Positions 47,732 through 57,748 of a stretch of DNA of 64,000 bases are shown one piece after another. Below the pieces are notes generated by a model. It ran no database searches and was not told where the DNA came from. It saw only the letters and a program-made list of their open reading frames with translations. This stretch comes from an uncultured Coriobacteriaceae bacterium. GTDB lineage: Bacteria; Actinomycetota; Coriobacteriia; Coriobacteriales; Atopobiaceae. How positions within the stretch are numbered: the stretch's first letter is position 1; each line of letters starts with the position of its first letter. The stretch covers positions 1-64,000 of the forward strand of contig CAOJNB010000004.1 in assembly GCA_948439405.1 (NCBI GenBank). The letters run 5' to 3'. A program made the position numbers and the translations under genes.

Positions 47732-49123
47732 CTAGCGGTGGCGGGTCACGAGGAAGCGGCGGTAGGACACCTCGTCGCGCCCGAGGGCGATGCCCCCGCG
47801 CAGGGCCGCGGCGCCCACCTGCTCCTCGACGGTGCCGATGCCGGGGAGGCCGGGCAGCATCATGCCGCGCCTGCCGTCCGGGGTCGAGACGACGACGCCG
47901 TAGCGCGCGGGGTCCAGCCCGTCGATGCCGCAGGGCTCGGGGTCGTGGACGACGTCGACCTCGTAGACGAGGTCGTCGAGCTCGTCGGCCGCGACGTGGG
48001 GCGCCTGGCGGTCGCCGCGGGCGGCCGCGACGGCGTTCGCGCAGACCTCCGCCGCGAGCGTGGAGCGCTGGGGGGCCAGCGTGCCCACGCAGCAGCGCAG
48101 CTCGCCGGAGGACCACAGCGTCACGAACGCGCCCGCGCGCGGCTCGGCCAGCTCGGCGGGGAGCCCCTCGGGCACCTCCATGCGCTCGCCGGTGAGCACG
48201 TAGGACTCGAGGGCCTCGCGCGCGAGGGAGACGAAGGCGTCCTCGCCCTCGCGGCGCCGCTCGAGCTCCTGGGCCGCCCAGCGCTCGTAGGCCGAGAGGA
48301 AGTCGCGCGACGGGTCGGAGCCCACGTCGGTGGTGGGCACGAAGCTCGCGACCGCGTAGCCCACCCCGAAGGGGGCCTCGTAGCTCATCAGGTCGCAGGT
48401 GACGCGCGTCTCGTCGAGGGCGCCGGCGAGCACCTGCAGCGGGCGCAGCCCGCACTCGCCGGCCGACTCGGCGAAGGCGCGGTCGCAGGTGAGCAGCGGC
48501 AGGAAGCTGCCGGAGCCGAGCGCGCCGCACGCCATCGAGTCGAAGAGGGGCCCGTCGGGCGACCAGCCGAGCGGGGAGGTCTCCGAGAGGCGGTGCGAGA
48601 GGTTGGCCGAGGCGACCACGGCCACGCGGCGCCCCGTCTCCTCGGCGGCGACGGCGACGACCTCGCCGAGGCGGTAGTGCGCGTCCGGCGCGGGTCCCGC
48701 GATCGAGCAGCGGACGACGAGCGGGGCGAGGTACTCGCGCTCCTCGAAGGCCTCGAGGACGAAAGCGAGCGGGACGAGGGTGCCCGGGTCGAGCTCGTCG
48801 TCCTCGATGACGTCGCACTCGACGCCCATCCGCCCGGCGCGCGAGCGGACGCGCTCGACGAGCTCGACGTCGTAGGCCGCCTCGTAGCGGGTCCCCGCGA
48901 GCTCGCCGGAGGCCTGCTCGCCGCCGGCGAGCAGGATGCGGTCCGCATGGGAGGTCGCGTGCGGGGTGACGACGACGACCGTCTCCGGCGCGAGGTCGCG
49001 CAGCCTGCGCGCCGCCTCGCGCATCGCGTCGACCGTGTGGGCGATGCGCCCGCGCCCCTCCTCGGGCGCGCCGGGCGCCGCGAGGGGCGGGTGGGGAAGG
49101 GCGAAGGCTGCGACGACTCCCAT
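47732..49123 (-). CDS. MEMO1-like / AMMECR1 domain fusion (AmmeMemoRadiSam system A-type protein)
   Basis: The N-terminal 270 residues are a class III extradiol-dioxygenase-like (LigB/MEMO) domain: FALPHPPL, VVVVTPHATSHADRIL and VASANLSHRL hold the metal-site histidines. The C-terminal 180 are AMMECR1 (FVSLAREALESYVL, AGAFVTLWSSGELRCCVGTL and YEVDVVHDPEP). The two domains, together with a radical SAM protein, form the AmmeMemoRadiSam set found across archaea and bacteria without a proven function. No radical SAM gene is adjacent here. 463 residues; in an operon with the rRNA methyltransferase and 30 bases from a lipase gene. Confidence 0.87.
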   Translation of the reverse strand: MGVVAAFALPHPPLAAPGAPEEGRGRIAHTVDAMREAARRLRDLAPETVVVVTPHATSHADRILLAGGEQASGELAGTRYEAAYDVELVERVRSRAGRMGVECDVIEDDELDPGTLVPLAFVLEAFEEREYLAPLVVRCSIAGPAPDAHYRLGEVVAVAAEETGRRVAVVASANLSHRLSETSPLGWSPDGPLFDSMACGALGSGSFLPLLTCDRAFAESAGECGLRPLQVLAGALDETRVTCDLMSYEAPFGVGYAVASFVPTTDVGSDPSRDFLSAYERWAAQELERRREGEDAFVSLAREALESYVLTGERMEVPEGLPAELAEPRAGAFVTLWSSGELRCCVGTLAPQRSTLAAEVCANAVAAARGDRQAPHVAADELDDLVYEVDVVHDPEPCGIDGLDPARYGVVVSTPDGRRGMMLPGLPGIGTVEEQVGAAALRGGIALGRDEVSYRRFLVTRHR

Positions 49124-49153
49124 GCGGACTCCTTGTCTCCGTTCCGTCGGCCG

Positions 49154-49966
49154 CTACCCGTCGATGCGGTGGGCCATCCACGCGACGCAGTTGTCGATGA
49201 CCTCGTCGCGGCAGTACTCGTTGATCGTCTCATGGTACAGGTTGCCGTAGATCTTCAGCTGCTTGTCGGCGGAGGCGACCGTGTCGAACAGGATGCGCGA
49301 GTCCTGCTGGCCGACCAGGCTGTCGAGCTCGCCGTGGGTGACGAGCACGGGGTAGGCGAACTCGGAGGCGTGCTCGGCAAACCACGCGAGGCCGTCCTGC
49401 ATCGCGTAGCACAGCCCGTAGGTGTACTCCATCGCGTTGAGCGGGTCCTCGAGGTACCAGTCGCGGACCTCCCTGACCGAGCAGACCCCGTCGCCGAGCT
49501 CGTTGGCGATCCGCGCGTGCGGGTCCTCGCCGCGCGGGACCCCCTTCATCGTGCCCAGGGTGTCGAAGGTGCAACCGCCGTTGCAGATGATCCCGGCGAC
49601 CGGCTCGTCCGGGTAGCGCACGCCCCAGAGCGCGACGGTGAAGCCGCCCATCGAGTGGCCGTAGACGAACACGGGCACCCCGGGGTTCTCCCGGCACGCG
49701 AGCCCGACGACGACGTTCGTGTCGTCGAGCAGCTCCGTGTAGGCGTCGAGGTGCGGCACGTCGCCCTCGCTCCTGCCGTGGCCGCGGTGGTCGAAACGGT
49801 AGGTGCCGATGCCGGCCTCGTGAAGGCGCTCGGCGAAGTAGTCGTAGCGGCCCTGGTGCTCGCAGAGGCCGTGGACGACCACGAGGACGGCGCGGTCCCC
49901 CTCGGACGTCTCCCGGTTGAGGTAGAGCTTGGTGCCGTCGAACGACGTGATGAGCTCGCCTGCCAT
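49154..49966 (-). CDS. alpha/beta hydrolase, monoacylglycerol-lipase-like
   Basis: Serine hydrolase of 270 residues in the Hydrolase_4 / MGL group: VVVHGLCEHQGRYDYFAERL, FDHRGHGRSEG, nucleophile Ser105 in VYGHSMGGF, the Asp in VTHGELDSLVG and the His in NLYHETINE. It cleaves monoacylglycerols or lysophospholipids inside the cell; there is no signal peptide. ATG 49966 has GGGAGGCCGAC upstream. It is the first gene of a probable minus-strand unit continuing to the MEMO-AMMECR1 gene. Confidence 0.9.
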   Translation of the reverse strand: MAGELITSFDGTKLYLNRETSEGDRAVLVVVHGLCEHQGRYDYFAERLHEAGIGTYRFDHRGHGRSEGDVPHLDAYTELLDDTNVVVGLACRENPGVPVFVYGHSMGGFTVALWGVRYPDEPVAGIICNGGCTFDTLGTMKGVPRGEDPHARIANELGDGVCSVREVRDWYLEDPLNAMEYTYGLCYAMQDGLAWFAEHASEFAYPVLVTHGELDSLVGQQDSRILFDTVASADKQLKIYGNLYHETINEYCRDEVIDNCVAWMAHRIDG

Positions 49967-50060
49967 GTCGGCCTCCCGTCTGCCGCTGTCCCATGCCCCG
50001 GATTCTAGGAACCCCCGCGCCCGCCCGGCGGCGTGCCGTCGGCGGACGCGGGGGAGACGG

Positions 50061-50079
50061 CGCGGGGCGGGGCCCCGCG
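50061..50079 (-). terminator. 8-bp GC hairpin downstream of GH1 gene
   Basis: CGCGGGGC (50061-50068) and GCCCCGCG (50072-50079) form a tight hairpin 26 bases after the GH1 stop on the minus strand. Confidence 0.45.
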
Positions 50080-50104
50080 TGGAGGTTCCGTGGCGGGCGG
50101 CTCC

Positions 50105-52478
<2,374 letters not shown>

Positions 52479-52529
52479 GGGCCCTCCCCCTCGAAGCGTC
52501 CCGCGGGCGTCGTCCCGCCTTCCTACCAT

Positions 52530-52535
52530 TATCAT
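52530..52535 (+). promoter_or_regulatory. -10 element of TIGR00300-type gene
   Basis: TATCAT 55 bases before the ATG at 52590, within CCATTATCATCC. An overlapping TACCAT (52524-52529) is an alternative. Confidence 0.4.
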
Positions 52536-52589
52536 CCCAGCGGAGGGCGTGCCGCGCCCGCGACCGGCGAACAGGAGAGGACGAGAGCC

Positions 52590-53690
52590 ATGCCATTCGA
52601 GATGCCCGCCTACCACGCGCCCGACTTCGACGCCCTGGGGCTTGCGGACGCCCCCGACGTCCGCCTCGCCGTCGTCGAGGCGGACGGCATCGCCCCGGAG
52701 GGCTTCCACTCAACCTCGATGTACCCCGAGTACGTCCGCGTTGGCGGGCGGTGGGTGCTCGCGCAGGAGAGCCGCATGGACTCCAGCGTCGTCGTGCGCC
52801 CGGACGGCTCGCTCGCCGTCGTGGAGAACCGCAACCTGCGCGCGGGCGACGCCGTGGTGCTCGGCCGCACCGAGGACGGCTCCGAGGGCGTCTACGTCCA
52901 CCCGGATGGCTTCGGGGCTTCCGACGGCGCCGAGGGCGACGACCGCTTCGTGTTCCGCCAGGGGCGCTCGCGCGAGACCTCCTACGCGCGCGACTACGAC
53001 CGCCTCTACGAGCTGCTGCGCCACGAGCGCGAGCACGGCAGCGTCGTGTGGGTCATGGGCCCCGCCTTCGCCTTCGACTACGACGCCCGCTCGGCGATGC
53101 AGTCGCTCGTCGAGGCCGGCTACGTCGACGGGCTGCTCGCCGGCAACGCGCTGGCGACGCACGACCTCGAGGCCGCCTCGCTGCATACCGCGCTCGGCCA
53201 GGACGTCTACACCCAGATGCCGCATCCCAACGGCCACTACAACCACCTCGACGTGATCAACCGCGTGCGCCGCGCCGGCTCGATCCCCGCCTTCATCGAG
53301 CAGGAGGGCCTCGACGACGGCATCATGTGCGCGCTCGAGCGCCGCGGGGTGCCCTACGTGCTCACCGGCTCGATCCGCGACGACGGGCCGCTGCCCGGCG
53401 TGATCGGCGACGCCTACGAGGGGCAGGCCGCGATGCGCGAGGTCGTGCGCGGCGCGACGACCGTGATCTGCCTGGCGACGATGCTGCACACGATCGCGAC
53501 GGGCAACATGACGCCGTCCTACCGCGTCACGGAGGACGGCACCGTCCGCCCGGTCTTCCTCTACGCCGTGGACGCCGAGGAGTTCGTCGTCAACAAGCTG
53601 CTCGACCGCGGCAGCCTCTCGGCCACCACGGTCGTCACGAACGTCCAGGACTTCATCACCATCGTCGCCCAGGGCCTCGGCCTGCGCTAG
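52590..53690 (+). CDS. TIGR00300 / LOR-SDH-type protein, candidate ornithine cyclodeaminase of the ArgZ/AgrE type
   Basis: The 366-residue product matches the domain found in archaeal TIGR00300 proteins and at the C-terminus of cyanobacterial AgrE/ArgZ: VYVHPDGFG, VWVMGPAFAFDYDARSAM, LLAGNALATHDLEAA, GHYNHLDVINRVRRAGSIPA, and VFLYAVDAEEFVVNKLLDRG. In ArgZ/AgrE this region is the NAD-dependent ornithine-to-proline part; the N-terminal arginine dihydrolase domain is absent here. The activity is thus plausible but inferred. ATG 52590 follows AGGAGAGGACGAG. The minus-strand lipoprotein frame is open across most of this gene; I regard that as a shadow. Confidence 0.8.
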   Translation: MPFEMPAYHAPDFDALGLADAPDVRLAVVEADGIAPEGFHSTSMYPEYVRVGGRWVLAQESRMDSSVVVRPDGSLAVVENRNLRAGDAVVLGRTEDGSEGVYVHPDGFGASDGAEGDDRFVFRQGRSRETSYARDYDRLYELLRHEREHGSVVWVMGPAFAFDYDARSAMQSLVEAGYVDGLLAGNALATHDLEAASLHTALGQDVYTQMPHPNGHYNHLDVINRVRRAGSIPAFIEQEGLDDGIMCALERRGVPYVLTGSIRDDGPLPGVIGDAYEGQAAMREVVRGATTVICLATMLHTIATGNMTPSYRVTEDGTVRPVFLYAVDAEEFVVNKLLDRGSLSATTVVTNVQDFITIVAQGLGLR

Positions 53691-54578
53691 CCGGGCCCGT
53701 CCCGGCGCACGGAAGGGGGAGGGGGCCCGCCCGAGCGGACCCCCTCCCCGCCTCCGGCGCCGCCGTCCGCGGCGCGACATGAACGAGACGTCCTCGTAGG
53801 TGCGCAGGATCTCGTAGTCCGAGTCGGTCACGTCGAGGTCGCCGGAGGCGGACTCGAAGTCCTCGAGCGGACCCACGTCCTCGCGGTGCCACCAGACGAA
53901 CTGCTCGACGGTGGCGCCGGGCTCGACGTCGATCCACAGCACCGGGTCCTCGGCCACGCCGTTGACCCGCCAGGTGCCGGTCGCGTAGGAGAGCGAGAGC
54001 ATCTGGTGGGAGTTGTTCGTGACGCGCAGGTTGAAGCCCGGGTCGCCCTCGAAGTCCGAGTAGCCCTCCACGACCTCGACGGTGAAGTACTCGTCGTCGA
54101 CGACCACGCCCGCGCCCATCGACGGGTCGGCGTACTCCTCGAAGTCCTCGGTCTCGGCGGGCTCGGCGTACTCGACCTTGTCGTCGGGGTCGATCTGGAC
54201 GAAGGTCATGCTCACCTCGCCCTGCACGAGGGTGAGCTCGTCCCCGTCGAGGGTGGCCTCGGCGTCCTCGTTGTTGATCGTGATCGTGATCGCGTCGTCG
54301 CCGTCGAGCTCCCAGGTGCCGGCGAGCTCCTGGCCGTAGGCCTCGAAGGTCGCGTCGCCGTTGTCGTCGAGCTCGAGGTAGATGCTCGCCCCGAGCATCT
54401 CGAGGGCGTCGTCGATCTCCTCCGAGGAGTACTCGTCGCCGCCCGAGGCGGCGGAGTCGACCTCCCAGGTGCCGACGAAGCTCTCGCGCGGGTCTGCCTC
54501 GGGGGCGCCGCCCCCGCAGCCGGCGAGGGTCAGGCAGAGCGCCAGGGCGGCGCTGAGCAGTGCGTGTGGCTTCCTCAT
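52710..54578 (-). CDS. lipoprotein with FVGTWE domain; reading frame lacks its expected stop
   Basis: The N-terminus is a lipoprotein signal, MRKPHALLSAALALCLTLAG with the lipid Cys at residue 21. An FVGTWE.. beta-rich domain follows (residues about 34-135), then a DUF4352-like domain ending at YEILRTYEDVSF (about residue 265, near 53780). Beyond this the frame runs without stop through an Arg-rich stretch, the terminator at 53716-53749 and antisense through the TIGR00300 gene to 52710. The real protein probably ends near 53780, so a stop was lost by frameshift, mutation or sequencing error. ATG 54578 follows GAAAGGAAGGTCCGC. A paralogous lipoprotein gene lies just upstream. Function unknown. 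Confidence 0.6.
   Translation of the reverse strand: MRKPHALLSAALALCLTLAGCGGGAPEADPRESFVGTWEVDSAASGGDEYSSEEIDDALEMLGASIYLELDDNGDATFEAYGQELAGTWELDGDDAITITINNEDAEATLDGDELTLVQGEVSMTFVQIDPDDKVEYAEPAETEDFEEYADPSMGAGVVVDDEYFTVEVVEGYSDFEGDPGFNLRVTNNSHQMLSLSYATGTWRVNGVAEDPVLWIDVEPGATVEQFVWWHREDVGPLEDFESASGDLDVTDSDYEILRTYEDVSFMSRRGRRRRRRGGGPLGRAPSPFRAPGRARLAQAEALGDDGDEVLDVRDDRGGREAAAVEQLVDDELLGVHGVEEDRADGAVLRDAVGRRHVARRDRVQHRRQADHGRRAAHDLAHRGLPLVGVADHAGQRPVVADRAGEHVGHPAALERAHDAVVEALLLDEGGDRAGAAHAVDHVEVVVVAVGMRHLGVDVLAERGMQRGGLEVVRRQRVAGEQPVDVAGLDERLHRRAGVVVEGEGGAHDPHDAAVLALVAQQLVEAVVVARVGGLARAPLAEHEAVVALGAVGSPEAIRVDVDALGAVLGAAEHHGVARAQVAVLHDGERAVRAHDDAGVHAALLREHPPPANADVLGVHRG
53716..53749. terminator. 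12-13 bp hairpin between convergent genes
   Basis: GGGGAGGGGGCCC (53716-53728) pairs with GGACCCCCTCCCC (53737-53749), with one G-T pair and an 8-base loop. It lies after the TIGR00300 stop and where the lipoprotein gene should end. Confidence 0.6.
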
Positions 54579-54620
54579 GCGGACCTTCCTTTCGTCCCGG
54601 GCGGGCGCGTCCCGGCCGGG

Positions 54621-55013
54621 CTAGACGCGGGCGAAGAAGACGGTGGTGCCGTCGGCCTCGATGCCGAGGAGCCCGTCCTCGAGCTCGAAGGTGAGCTCCT
54701 CGCCCGTACCGTCGGCGACGAAGGTGCAGGTCGAGGCGTCCTCGGCCTCCCAGGTGCCGTCGGCGGTGGTCCCGAGGATGTCGATGGTGCCGTCGCCGCC
54801 CTCCTCGAGCTCGATCGTCATGGTGTCGCCGTAGTAGTCGACGAAGGCGTCGATCTCGTCGGAGCCGTACTCGACGCCGTCGGCCTCCATGGAGTCCATC
54901 TCCCAGGTGCCGACGAAGTTCGCGGAGTTGTCGCCGCCGCAGCCGGCGAGGCCGAGGCAGAGGACGAGGGCGCAGAGCGCGCCGATCAGGGGGAGCGTGC
55001 GGAGCTTCTTCAT
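54621..55013 (-). CDS. small lipoprotein with FVGTWE domain
   Basis: The 130-residue product starts MKKLRTLPLIGALCALVLCL, with lipobox LAGC (Cys25). The exported part, NFVGTWEMDSMEADGVEYGS to the C-terminal DGTTVFFARV, is a single acidic beta-rich domain. It is a clear paralogue of the first domain of the downstream lipoprotein (SFVGTWEVDS..EYSSEEIDD..LELDDNGDATF..GTWEL). The role is unknown; the pattern of GTW and DGxxT strands resembles lipocalin-like DUF domains of Firmicutes lipoproteins. ATG 55013 follows GAAAGGACC. It is the first gene of a two-gene unit. Confidence 0.82.
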   Translation of the reverse strand: MKKLRTLPLIGALCALVLCLGLAGCGGDNSANFVGTWEMDSMEADGVEYGSDEIDAFVDYYGDTMTIELEEGGDGTIDILGTTADGTWEAEDASTCTFVADGTGEELTFELEDGLLGIEADGTTVFFARV

Positions 55014-55107
55014 GGGCGGTCCTTTCGAGCGAACGGGTACGATGGCGCGTGCAGCGCCGGCGGGCCAGCGTCCCTCCGCGACCCCGCGCGCGCCGCAAGC
55101 AGTGTGG

Positions 55108-55113
55108 ATTCTA
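55108..55113 (-). promoter_or_regulatory. -10 element of lipoprotein pair
   Basis: TAGAAT on the minus strand, 95 bases before the small lipoprotein start, in the AT-rich patch of the divergent gap (55014-55191). Confidence 0.4.
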
Positions 55114-55191
55114 TGTGTTTTTCTGACACGGATGCGACGGGTCCCCTCCGCCGTCGGCGGAGGGAGGGACGTCGGGCCGCGGGAGGCGGAG

Positions 55192-55839
55192 ATGGGAACG
55201 AAGGCGGAGGACGCGACGTTCGACCGCGGGCGCTTCGAGCGCCAGCGCGCGTTCGCGCTCGAGCTCGACCGGGAGAAGCACGTCGAGCGGCAGACGCACG
55301 TCGTCGGGATGTCGCGGCGCGAGAACGACGCGGAGCACTCCTGGCACATGGCCGCGCTGGTGTACCTGCTGCGCGAGTACGCCGACGAGCCCTTCGACCT
55401 CGCCCGCGCGCTCGCGATGGCGCTCTTCCACGACGTGGTGGAGAGCGACGCCGGCGACGCCTACGCCTACGACGAGGAGGCGCAGGCGTCCTCGCACGAG
55501 CGGGAGCGCGCGGCCGCCGCGCGCCTGTTCGGGATGCTGCCAGACGACCAGGAGGCGGACCTGCGGGGCCTCTGGGAAGAGTTCGAGGCCGGCGAGACGC
55601 CTGAGGCGCGCATGGCGCACCTCGCCGACAACCTCCAGCCCATGCTGCTCAACCTCGCCAACGAAGGCGACGACTGGCGGGCCCACGGCGTGCGCCGCTC
55701 TCAGACCGCCATGCGCCGCGCCCAGATCCACGCGGCTTCGCGGGACCTGGGCGCGGTCGTGGAGGAGCTCTTCGACGACGCCGTCCGCCGCGGCTGGCTG
55801 GGAGCCGACGGCGACGGGACGCGGACGTCGGCGCGCTAG
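55192..55839 (+). CDS. HD-domain hydrolase (YfbR / 5'-nucleotidase-like)
   Basis: Metal-dependent phosphohydrolase of 215 residues. The HD signature is split as usual: NDAEHSWHMAALVYLL (first His), ALFHDVVESDAGD (His-Asp pair) and MAHLADNLQPMLLN (last Asp). LDREKHVERQTHVVG is the conserved start. Relatives dephosphorylate deoxynucleoside 5'-monophosphates. Start ATG 55192 follows GGGAGGCGG; the frame is open further upstream but those starts lie in the promoter region. Its stop shares CTAG with the convergent lipoprotein gene. Confidence 0.88.
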   Translation: MGTKAEDATFDRGRFERQRAFALELDREKHVERQTHVVGMSRRENDAEHSWHMAALVYLLREYADEPFDLARALAMALFHDVVESDAGDAYAYDEEAQASSHERERAAAARLFGMLPDDQEADLRGLWEEFEAGETPEARMAHLADNLQPMLLNLANEGDDWRAHGVRRSQTAMRRAQIHAASRDLGAVVEELFDDAVRRGWLGADGDGTRTSAR

Positions 55840-56549
55840 CCGATGACGATCTCGCCGGAGGTGTAGGCGGACCACACGTCGGCGACGCTGCCATAGCCGC
55901 CGAGGCCCGTCAGCGTCTCGAACATGCCGGCGGCGACCGCCTGGTCGTTGAGCAGGCTGAGGTCCATGGTGCCGTCGGGCTCGCCGGAGCCGTCCACGTG
56001 GACGGAGCCGAACAGCAGGTACTGCTGGCCCTCGGAGTTCTGGACGAGCGCGAAGACGAGGTCGTCGGCGCTGTGGTAGCTCTCGTCGGCCAGCTCCATG
56101 CCGAGCCCGCCGTCGAGGGCCTCGGCGAGCGTGTCGTAGCCGCCCAGGGAGTTGATGAGGTAGAGGCCTTCGCTCCCGCCGCCCTTGGGCAGGGCCGCGA
56201 TCTCGTCCTCGCCGAGCAGGTTCTGATCGGCGTCCATGACGCCGAGGGCCGCGCGGTCGCTGTCGCGCAGGAAGCACTCGTCGTAGCTGCTCCAGGAGTA
56301 GCCCTCGGACTCGAGCAGGCTCACCAGGTCCTCGCCGTCCAGCTCGACGCAGGCGTAGACGGTCGGGTTGCCGTTGGCGTCGACGCAGTCGGGGTCCTCC
56401 CACGCGGCCTCGGCCTCGACGGCCTCGGTCTCGGCGACGGGCTCCTCCTCCGCGGGGGCGTCCTGCCCGCCGCAGGCGGTGAGCGCCAGGCTGAGCGCCA
56501 CGACGCACAGCATTCCGAGGAGGGGGATGCGGAGGAGCTTCTTGATCAT
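55836..56549 (-). CDS. lipoprotein carrying a domain shared with the zinc-ribbon membrane protein
   Basis: The 237-residue protein begins MIKKLLRIPLLGMLCVVALS with lipobox LTAC (Cys26), then a 20-residue acidic Glu/Ala linker and a domain of about 185 residues (WEDPDC to SGEIVIG). That domain closely repeats the C-terminal domain of the protein at 58693-59781: shared strings include YDECFLRDSDRAALGVMD (YDECYL.. there), NSLGGYDT and DGSGEPDGTMDL. Three cysteines (DPDC, YAC, DEC) are conserved. I recognise no known family. ATG 56549 follows GAAAGGAAGGCACGAG. Confidence 0.8.
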   Translation of the reverse strand: MIKKLLRIPLLGMLCVVALSLALTACGGQDAPAEEEPVAETEAVEAEAAWEDPDCVDANGNPTVYACVELDGEDLVSLLESEGYSWSSYDECFLRDSDRAALGVMDADQNLLGEDEIAALPKGGGSEGLYLINSLGGYDTLAEALDGGLGMELADESYHSADDLVFALVQNSEGQQYLLFGSVHVDGSGEPDGTMDLSLLNDQAVAAGMFETLTGLGGYGSVADVWSAYTSGEIVIG

Positions 56550-56677
56550 CTCGTGCCTTCCTTTCTCTTCTGCGAGGCGGGCGCCGAGGCGCCCTGGGTG
56601 GAGTATCCCAGCCACCCGTCGCATCTGCGCGGCCCTTTCGGAGCCCTTGCGATGCCCTTACCTCGCCGTCGTCCGGG

Positions 56678-57619
56678 CTAGCGCGTCAGCTTGCGGCAGA
56701 GGTCCTCGAGGATCAGGTCGCGCCGCACGTAGTAGACGTAGCGGATCGGGTGGCGCCGCGGGTCGTGGCTGTAGTGGTCGTCGTACTCGGGGATGGGGGA
56801 GTGCTCGATCGTCGAGTAGCAGAACTCGTCGGGGTTCACGAGCCAGGCGAAGGGCGTCACGTCCCAGATGGTGCGGCTCCAGTACTCGTCGCGGCCGTTG
56901 TCGTGCGCCTCCTTGACGGTGATGGAGGTGAGGTAGTCGCAGACCTCGTTCTTCCCCTTGAGGTAGCGCTCGAGCTCGGCGCGGCTCACGCGGAACTCCG
57001 AGACGACGCCCTTGCACGGCAGCAGCACGACGGGGCAGCCGCAGCCGAACAGCACGCGCGCAGCGGCGACGTCCTGCATGAGGTTGAACTCGGCGTTGTC
57101 GGGCCAGTGGAAGGCCTGGCCGCCCAGCCACACCACCACGATGCGCTCGACGATCGAGGGCTCCATGAGGATGGCCGAGGCGACGTTCGTGATCGCGCCG
57201 GTCGCCAGGACGTAGAGCGGGTCGTCGGCGGGGCGCTCGAGGGCGAGGCGCACGATGGCGCGGGCCGCGTCGGACTCCACCGGCGTGGACTCGTCGGGCA
57301 GGTAGGACTCGCTGCCGCGGTACGTGGCCTCCCTGAGACGCTCCTCCCCGAGCAGGCCCAGCAGGCGCAGGATCTCGTCGTAGCTCTTGGCCATGCCCTC
57401 GGCGGGCGAGGAGGCCTTGTCGCGGATCACGGGGATGGTCTCGGTGAAGAAGGGGGCGGCGTTGATCGCGAGCACGTTGAAGCGCTCGGGGGCGCGCAGC
57501 GCGTAGGCGATCGCGTACTGGTCGTCGATCTCGTTGAACGCGTCGGAGTCGATGACGACGTCGAGCACCTCGTCGAGCGGCGGGCACTCGAGGCGTGCGA
57601 GCAGGGTCGCGGTGTCCAT
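56678..57619 (-). CDS. inosine-uridine preferring nucleoside hydrolase family protein
   Basis: N-ribosyl hydrolase of 313 residues that splits nucleosides into base and ribose. The calcium site is VIDSDAFNEIDDQYAIAYAL (the family's DxDxxxxxDD). NAEFNLMQDVAAARVLF is the conserved ribose-binding block (usually EFNxxxDPEAA), and IWDVTPFAWLV supplies the last calcium Asp. LATGAITNVASAIL is also typical. Base preference cannot be read. ATG 57619 is divergent from the ZIP transporter gene. Confidence 0.9.
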   Translation of the reverse strand: MDTATLLARLECPPLDEVLDVVIDSDAFNEIDDQYAIAYALRAPERFNVLAINAAPFFTETIPVIRDKASSPAEGMAKSYDEILRLLGLLGEERLREATYRGSESYLPDESTPVESDAARAIVRLALERPADDPLYVLATGAITNVASAILMEPSIVERIVVVWLGGQAFHWPDNAEFNLMQDVAAARVLFGCGCPVVLLPCKGVVSEFRVSRAELERYLKGKNEVCDYLTSITVKEAHDNGRDEYWSRTIWDVTPFAWLVNPDEFCYSTIEHSPIPEYDDHYSHDPRRHPIRYVYYVRRDLILEDLCRKLTR

Positions 57620-57667
57620 GGGAATCCCTTCGTCCGGGGCCTCTTCGGCCGATCTCCCGTCCGTTCC

Positions 57668-57673
57668 ATCTTA
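57668..57673 (-). promoter_or_regulatory. -10 element of nucleoside hydrolase gene
   Basis: TAAGAT on the minus strand, 49 bases before the ATG. On the plus strand TATGGT (57682-57687) may serve the ZIP gene. Confidence 0.4.
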
Positions 57674-57748
57674 GGTACGGCTATGGTGGGGAGGCGCCGC
57701 GTCCCGGCGGGACGCGGCGGGGAGTCGGCCGAGACGGAGGAGCGTGCC

